Shown here: positions 62,831 to 64,000 of the stretch, one piece after another
Numbering within the stretch: the first letter of the stretch is position 1
Layout of the letters: every line of letters starts with the position of its first letter
Assembly (NCBI GenBank): GCA_034231615.1
Contig: CM067306.1
Coordinates: 32,853,363 to 32,917,362, forward strand
Source: Meghimatium bilineatum
Taxonomy: Eukaryota > Mollusca > Gastropoda > Stylommatophora > Philomycidae
Length of the DNA: 64,000 nt
Reading direction: 5' to 3'
Position numbers and translations under genes: made by a program
Notes under the pieces: generated by a model
What the model saw: the letters and a program-made list of their open reading frames with translations, nothing else
What the model was told of the DNA's origin: nothing
Database searches by the model: none

Positions 62831-64000
62831 CAGACATTCAAATATGTTCATGTCAACCTTTTTATGCTCATGAGACAGAATGAGCTTTTTTGCGTGTAGT
62901 ATGGGGCTATTAAAAAATTGTTTTTAGCCCTTCTGAACTTTAACCTTCACCGCGCTTTGGTCAAGTGTGATTGACAAAAAAAAAGATGGCGGCTGTTTAC
63001 TGTTGTCGTGTGCACTCGCTCAATGAGACATCGTGCGAAATAGGCCTACCACAGCCGAATCACAGCTCGTATATAGTTCTGGTCATGCGCAATCGAGGCC
63101 GGGACATTCCCACTTCCTAAATGATTGTTGTAAAGATGTTGAGGTGGAAGATACACGTGTTATAACAATTAATCTGACCACATCTGTATACCGGTACGAT
63201 GCCATGATGGTTGATCTGTTCTATAGACCTTTCTTTCATCATATTTAGAATAAAATAACATTGAATGGTGGCTTGAATCATGAATTATTTAGTTTCACAG
63301 CAATGAATATACAGAATGTTGTGTTGGTTTGGGGACTTGTAAAGGTTTGATATCGAATATGTTGAAGTGGCACCAAAAAATGACTCTAAGCCTAAAATCA
63401 AAGAACGATTTTACTGCATTTCTACATGTTTTATACAGTTCCCCAGGCAATATTTTGATAATTTCGCAATGAAAGAACATAAATACAACAGATTTGCGTG
63501 TTATTTAGTGTACAGTGTTGCCAAGGAATTCGATAAGTAAGGTAAGTTATTTTTTACTAATTTTTTTTTTCTTTATTTGTTATAAAATATATGTTTTTTG
63601 GTGAAAAACGTCTTTACCACTTTCTCATATGTCTGGTATCACACACACACACGTACATAAATTACACCCATATATGCAGAATTCAATTCTTTATTTATAT
63701 GTGCAAATATTATTTAAATATCTTCAACAACCAAAAAATTATCACATTTTCAAAACAGTCACCATCAATAACGAAATTTTTAAAAAAAGAATCCGGTGGC
63801 AGGGAGACGTTTCGTATTTTTTAATCTGGCTTGCTAAAGGTTAAGTAATGTTATTCAAGATCTCAAACAATCCCGGTAGGCAAGAAAAAATTGGCATAGG
63901 GCAGAATTAATCCTAGAGGTCATATTCTGCCCACCACCGTGGTAAATGATTTATGCAGACAAAATATCCACACAAAAATCAGTGATAATAACAAATATGG
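62831..64000. other. Unique, partly CpG-bearing intron or boundary region
   Basis: No minisatellites or LINE remnants. 62930-63110 is GC- and CpG-richer than its surroundings and holds AAGATGGCGGC, a motif common at animal promoters. 63230-64000 is unrecognised AT-rich sequence. It may be an intron of WASHC2 or contain an unrelated regulatory element. Confidence 0.4.
62986..63120 (+). other. Small ORF of 44 codons
   Basis: The ATG in AAGATGGCGGC (purine at -3, G at +4, a strong initiation context) opens MAAVYCCRVHSLNETSCEIG, LPQPNHSSYIVLVMRNRGRD and IPTS, then TAA. Plus strand, opposite to WASHC2. No recognised family. It could be a first exon or a chance ORF in CpG-rich DNA. Confidence 0.25.

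Overview
The window is animal nuclear DNA: AT-rich, with consensus splice sites, tRNA-derived SINEs, many non-LTR retrotransposon (LINE) remnants, hAT and pogo-type DNA transposons, and unusually many minisatellites. The repeat style suggests a lophotrochozoan, most likely a mollusc. That placement is inference; no marker here fixes the species.

One cellular gene is recognisable. Thirteen minus-strand exons between 62185 and 1890 join in phase at all twelve junctions into one open frame of 533 codons (1599 nt). The product is the acidic tail of WASHC2 (FAM21), the WASH-complex subunit that recruits the complex to retromer on endosomes. The diagnostic features are repeated LF-acidic (LFa) modules such as DLFGE, SLFDDDEEEE and GGLFSGSKGIFDDDD, and two G-A-V-S-(V/M)-F-G blocks. 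The N-terminal head lies beyond 64000 and the C-terminal end beyond position 1. Almost everything else is intron.

Layout from high to low coordinates. 62.8-64.0 kb is a non-repetitive, CpG-bearing stretch with one small ORF. 40.7-62.2 kb holds ten exons, separated by minisatellites and LINE/SINE debris. 17.9-40.7 kb is a 23 kb intron with large arrays (27, 28, 36, 76, 88 and about 166 bp units), LINE reverse transcriptase and RNase H fragments, and a hAT MITE. 1.9-17.9 kb holds the last three exons, a decayed hAT transposon of 4.55 kb carrying nested insertions, a second hAT transposase relic split by a SINE, and pogo-like MITEs.

The most unusual signals are where tandem repeats and coding sequence meet. 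One WASHC2 exon has its 5' splice site repeated four times at 39-40 bp, mostly in frame. The next exon has its 3' splice site plus the first 13 exon bases repeated five times at about 75 bp. Separately, three or four minisatellites have clearly grown out of LINE coding sequence (63, 44 and 77/79 bp units). The window looks like a place where short tandem amplification repeatedly captures functional sequence.
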